Shown here piece by piece: positions 8,181 through 10,090 of a stretch of 10,090 bases of DNA. The stretch spans positions 1 to 10,090 of the forward strand of contig CAYFVU010000116.1 of NCBI GenBank assembly GCA_964346645.1, given 5' to 3'. Source of the stretch: CAYFVU01 sp964346645 (GTDB taxonomy: Bacteria; Spirochaetota; Spirochaetia; DSM-16054; Sediminispirochaetaceae). The translations under genes and the position numbers were made by a program. The notes below the pieces were generated by a model. That model did no database searches. It was not told the DNA's origin and saw nothing but the letters and a program-made list of their open reading frames with translations. The number at the start of each line of letters is the position of its first letter. Within the stretch, counting starts at the first letter, position 1.

Positions 8181-9414
8181 AACCTTTCGCCGAATCGAGG
8201 TGGATGGTGAGACTCATTACCGTCCCTCTCTTCGGCTTGGAACGGATCGTCACCGTACCGCCGATGATTCTCGCCCTCTCCTCCATGCTCACGAGCCCGA
8301 TATGATCAGCATCAGGGGGAGAGTTCAACGCATCGGTTTTAAAACCCTGACCGTTGTCCCGCACCCGGATCTCTATGCGGCTTCCCACCGCCACCGCCGA
8401 AACCGTCACCTCCGAGGCCTTCGCATGCTTCTTCGCATTGATCAACGCCTCGTGGACGATGGCGAGACTCTGCGCCTTGTGCTCTTCGCCGAGCCGTATG
8501 CCGTGGAGTCCGGCGGTTTTGAGAGTCATAGAGAAGGGCATGCGGTGAGACAAGTCGTCTAAGAGGTGGCGAAGTGCCTGTGTGAGCGAGTAGACACGCA
8601 CATCCCACTGCTGGATGCCGTTGATGATGGCGCGCAGGGTCTCGATGCTCTTCTCGATCGAGTCGATCGCATCCTCTACCGAGGTATTCTCGTGAGGCGA
8701 GTGGTCGACCGCTTGGCGCAGCAGCAGCCGTGAGCTGCCGAGCTCCTGTATGACCGTATCGTGGATGTCGTAGGCGATCTGCTTCTTCATCACCTCGAGC
8801 CGACGAATGTAGGCGCGTCCCATTGCGCGGACCCTCGTCTCCATGGCCTCGCTGTACCTGTTCTTGATGTGGAGGGAAAAGAGAAGAATGGTGTAGAGAA
8901 TGAATACGGCCGTAACGAAGAGGTTCGCCATCCCCAGCATCGACATCTGTTGCCTGCCGTGCTCGTTGATGTAGCCGTAGAGCCTCTCCAGCTTCTCCTC
9001 CAGCACTCGCTCCGTCTCCCGGAGTCTGGCTTTGTCCATGTTTTCGGCGGCGGCACTCGTGTAAGAGGTCGAGGCGATCAGCAGCGTGTGCATGAGCACC
9101 TCCAGGTTCGGATCGTACTTCTTCATCTCCTTGAAGAAGGGCCGATTCCACAGACGAACGATCCCCTCGACGAACTCCTCTCCCCGCTTCGAGACGCGGG
9201 TACCGTAGTCGAATCCTTTCGAAGGGGGTGGATCGTCGTTTCGTATGTCTGCGAGACGATAGTAGGAGATCTGCAGTTTGTGGACCACGTGCTGATTCTC
9301 TAAGATGCTGCGGAAGATGAAGTTGGTAAAGATAATGTACCCCGTCAGGAGGAGGAGGACCACCACTGGTATGACGAGGTTTATGATCTGAAAGCGTCGC
9401 GTAGATCCGGCCAT
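8161..9414 (-). CDS. Sensor histidine kinase, NarX/DesK class (HisKA_3 + HATPase_c)
   Basis: 417-aa membrane sensor kinase that would autophosphorylate and pass phosphate to a NarL-type response regulator. From this start: TM1 (about 9-31), an extracytoplasmic sensor of about 130 residues (32-160, mostly helical and charged, no recognised domain), TM2 (about 161-183), a signalling helix, then a HisKA_3 dimerisation domain with the phosphoacceptor in YDIHDTVIQELG (His218, the HDxxxQ motif of this class). The ATPase domain has an N box HEALINAKKHA (321-331), DNGQG (353-357) and GLVSMEERARIIGG (373-386). There is no HAMP domain. ATG 9414 places TM1 right after a short basic N-terminus and has GGGGGAG just upstream; in-frame ATG 9441 and TTG 9468 would only add an odd leader. 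No response regulator lies in the window; a partner may be outside it. The 71-nt gap from the DUF554 gene upstream contains TTGACG (9468-9463), a good -35 without a convincing -10. Confidence 0.92.
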   Translation of the reverse strand: MAGSTRRFQIINLVIPVVVLLLLTGYIIFTNFIFRSILENQHVVHKLQISYYRLADIRNDDPPPSKGFDYGTRVSKRGEEFVEGIVRLWNRPFFKEMKKYDPNLEVLMHTLLIASTSYTSAAAENMDKARLRETERVLEEKLERLYGYINEHGRQQMSMLGMANLFVTAVFILYTILLFSLHIKNRYSEAMETRVRAMGRAYIRRLEVMKKQIAYDIHDTVIQELGSSRLLLRQAVDHSPHENTSVEDAIDSIEKSIETLRAIINGIQQWDVRVYSLTQALRHLLDDLSHRMPFSMTLKTAGLHGIRLGEEHKAQSLAIVHEALINAKKHAKASEVTVSAVAVGSRIEIRVRDNGQGFKTDALNSPPDADHIGLVSMEERARIIGGTVTIRSKPKRGTVMSLTIHLDSAKGSEDSLL

Positions 9415-9485
9415 GACTCCCCCACACTTCCTTAGCCCCATACTTCCGCAGGGAGGGAGATACGTCAAGTCTCCTACAGGACTGC

Positions 9486-10090
9486 TTAGAAGGTAAAGCG
9501 CTGCAGAAAGGACACTATGTAGGGATCGAAGCTGGTAAAAATGAGGATGATCACGAGCGCCGGAAGAAAATTGGCTGTTTTCACCTCGCGAATATTGAGG
9601 AGATTGAGTCCGATCATCATTATAAGGATTCCGCCGGCCCCAGAGATCTCGGAAAGCCCCAACTCACCTATCCAAGGCCCGATGACACCCGCGAGCAGGG
9701 TCAACCCTCCCTGGTAGATGAGAATAGTAATGACGGAGAACATCACCCCTATTCCCATCGCCGCGGCGAACATTATCGACATAAACCCGTCGAGCATCGA
9801 CTTCATGAGAATGAGGTCGTAGTTACCCTCGGCACCCGCCTTTATTGCCCCCACAATGGTGAGGGCCCCTACGCAGAAGAGTACCGAGGCGTCGAGGAAG
9901 CCCTGCGCGAACGTGGCGCTGCTCTCCGTATTCTTGGCAAAGGTACGCTGGAGCCAGCCGCCGAACTTGAGAATTGCACCGTCGATATCCCATGTGGTAC
10001 CGAGCATCCCGCCGAGCACGACCGCGAGGACGAGGTAGACGATGCGAGTCGACTCGAAGGCCATCTTGGTCCCTATCATGAGGGAGATGA
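9486..10090 (-). CDS. DUF554 family membrane protein, 5' end outside window
   Basis: Partial gene: about 200 residues of a strongly hydrophobic protein, with the reading frame open to the right edge. An internal ATG at 10079 could look like a start, but DUF554 proteins (YqgA/YdfK type) normally have about 40-50 residues before the IGTKMAFES segment seen here, so the N-terminus lies beyond 10090. Visible features are repeated glycine-rich membrane helices (LGGMLGTTWDID, GALTIVGAIKAG, IMFAAAMGIGVMF, ISGAGGILIMMIGLNLL) and a C-terminal helix ending in FLQRFTF. The conserved soluble loop after the first visible helix (DGAILKFGGWL) is present. Function is unknown; it is an inner-membrane protein, sometimes suggested to be a transporter. 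It reads toward the histidine kinase with a 71-nt gap and could be upstream of it in one transcript. Confidence 0.88.
   Translation of the reverse strand, partial: ISLMIGTKMAFESTRIVYLVLAVVLGGMLGTTWDIDGAILKFGGWLQRTFAKNTESSATFAQGFLDASVLFCVGALTIVGAIKAGAEGNYDLILMKSMLDGFMSIMFAAAMGIGVMFSVITILIYQGGLTLLAGVIGPWIGELGLSEISGAGGILIMMIGLNLLNIREVKTANFLPALVIILIFTSFDPYIVSFLQRFTF

Noticed and set aside
9469..9485. Short imperfect palindrome AGTC...GACT after the DUF554 stop, considered as a terminator
   Set aside because: Only four clean base pairs, no T-run, and the next gene follows on the same strand; not supportable.

Overview
The window is a compact, GC-rich bacterial chromosomal segment carrying seven genes, with no RNA genes, insertion sequences or CRISPR. 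The gene mix (a NifA-like sigma54 activator away from nif genes, a glycogen phosphorylase of animal-type length, a zinc-ribbon DUF6320 membrane protein behind an acyltransferase) suggests a free-living anaerobic spirochaete (Spirochaetota). That assignment is an inference from family distribution; no rRNA or other marker is present.

Layout, left to right. (1) Positions 99-611 (+) encode a small bacterial protein with a CULT domain, the thalidomide-binding fold of human cereblon. Its zinc cysteines and the three-tryptophan cage are intact. (2) It converges on a three-gene operon on the minus strand. In transcription order this is a radical SAM/SPASM protein (3845-2691), an HxxxD-type acyltransferase related to alcohol acetyltransferases (2700-1342), and a DUF6320 zinc-ribbon protein with six membrane segments (1369-650). 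The genes overlap by 10 and 28 nt, so they look translationally coupled. (3) A short divergent intergenic region (about 3846-3916) separates this operon from a NifA-type GAF-AAA+-Fis regulator (3917-5542, +). The regulator is followed after 45 nt by glycogen phosphorylase (5588-8149, +). (4) Converging on the phosphorylase with only 11 nt between stop codons is a NarX/DesK-class sensor histidine kinase (9414-8161, -). (5) At the right edge is a DUF554 membrane protein (-) whose N-terminus lies outside the window.

How the genes may work together: the radical SAM, acyltransferase and DUF6320 genes probably form one pathway of unknown product. The regulator sits between that operon and glycogen phosphorylase and could control either or both. 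The histidine kinase has no response regulator in the window. The two parts most worth attention are the cereblon-like CULT protein and the uncharacterised rSAM/acyltransferase/DUF6320 operon. No complete new defence or mobile system was seen.
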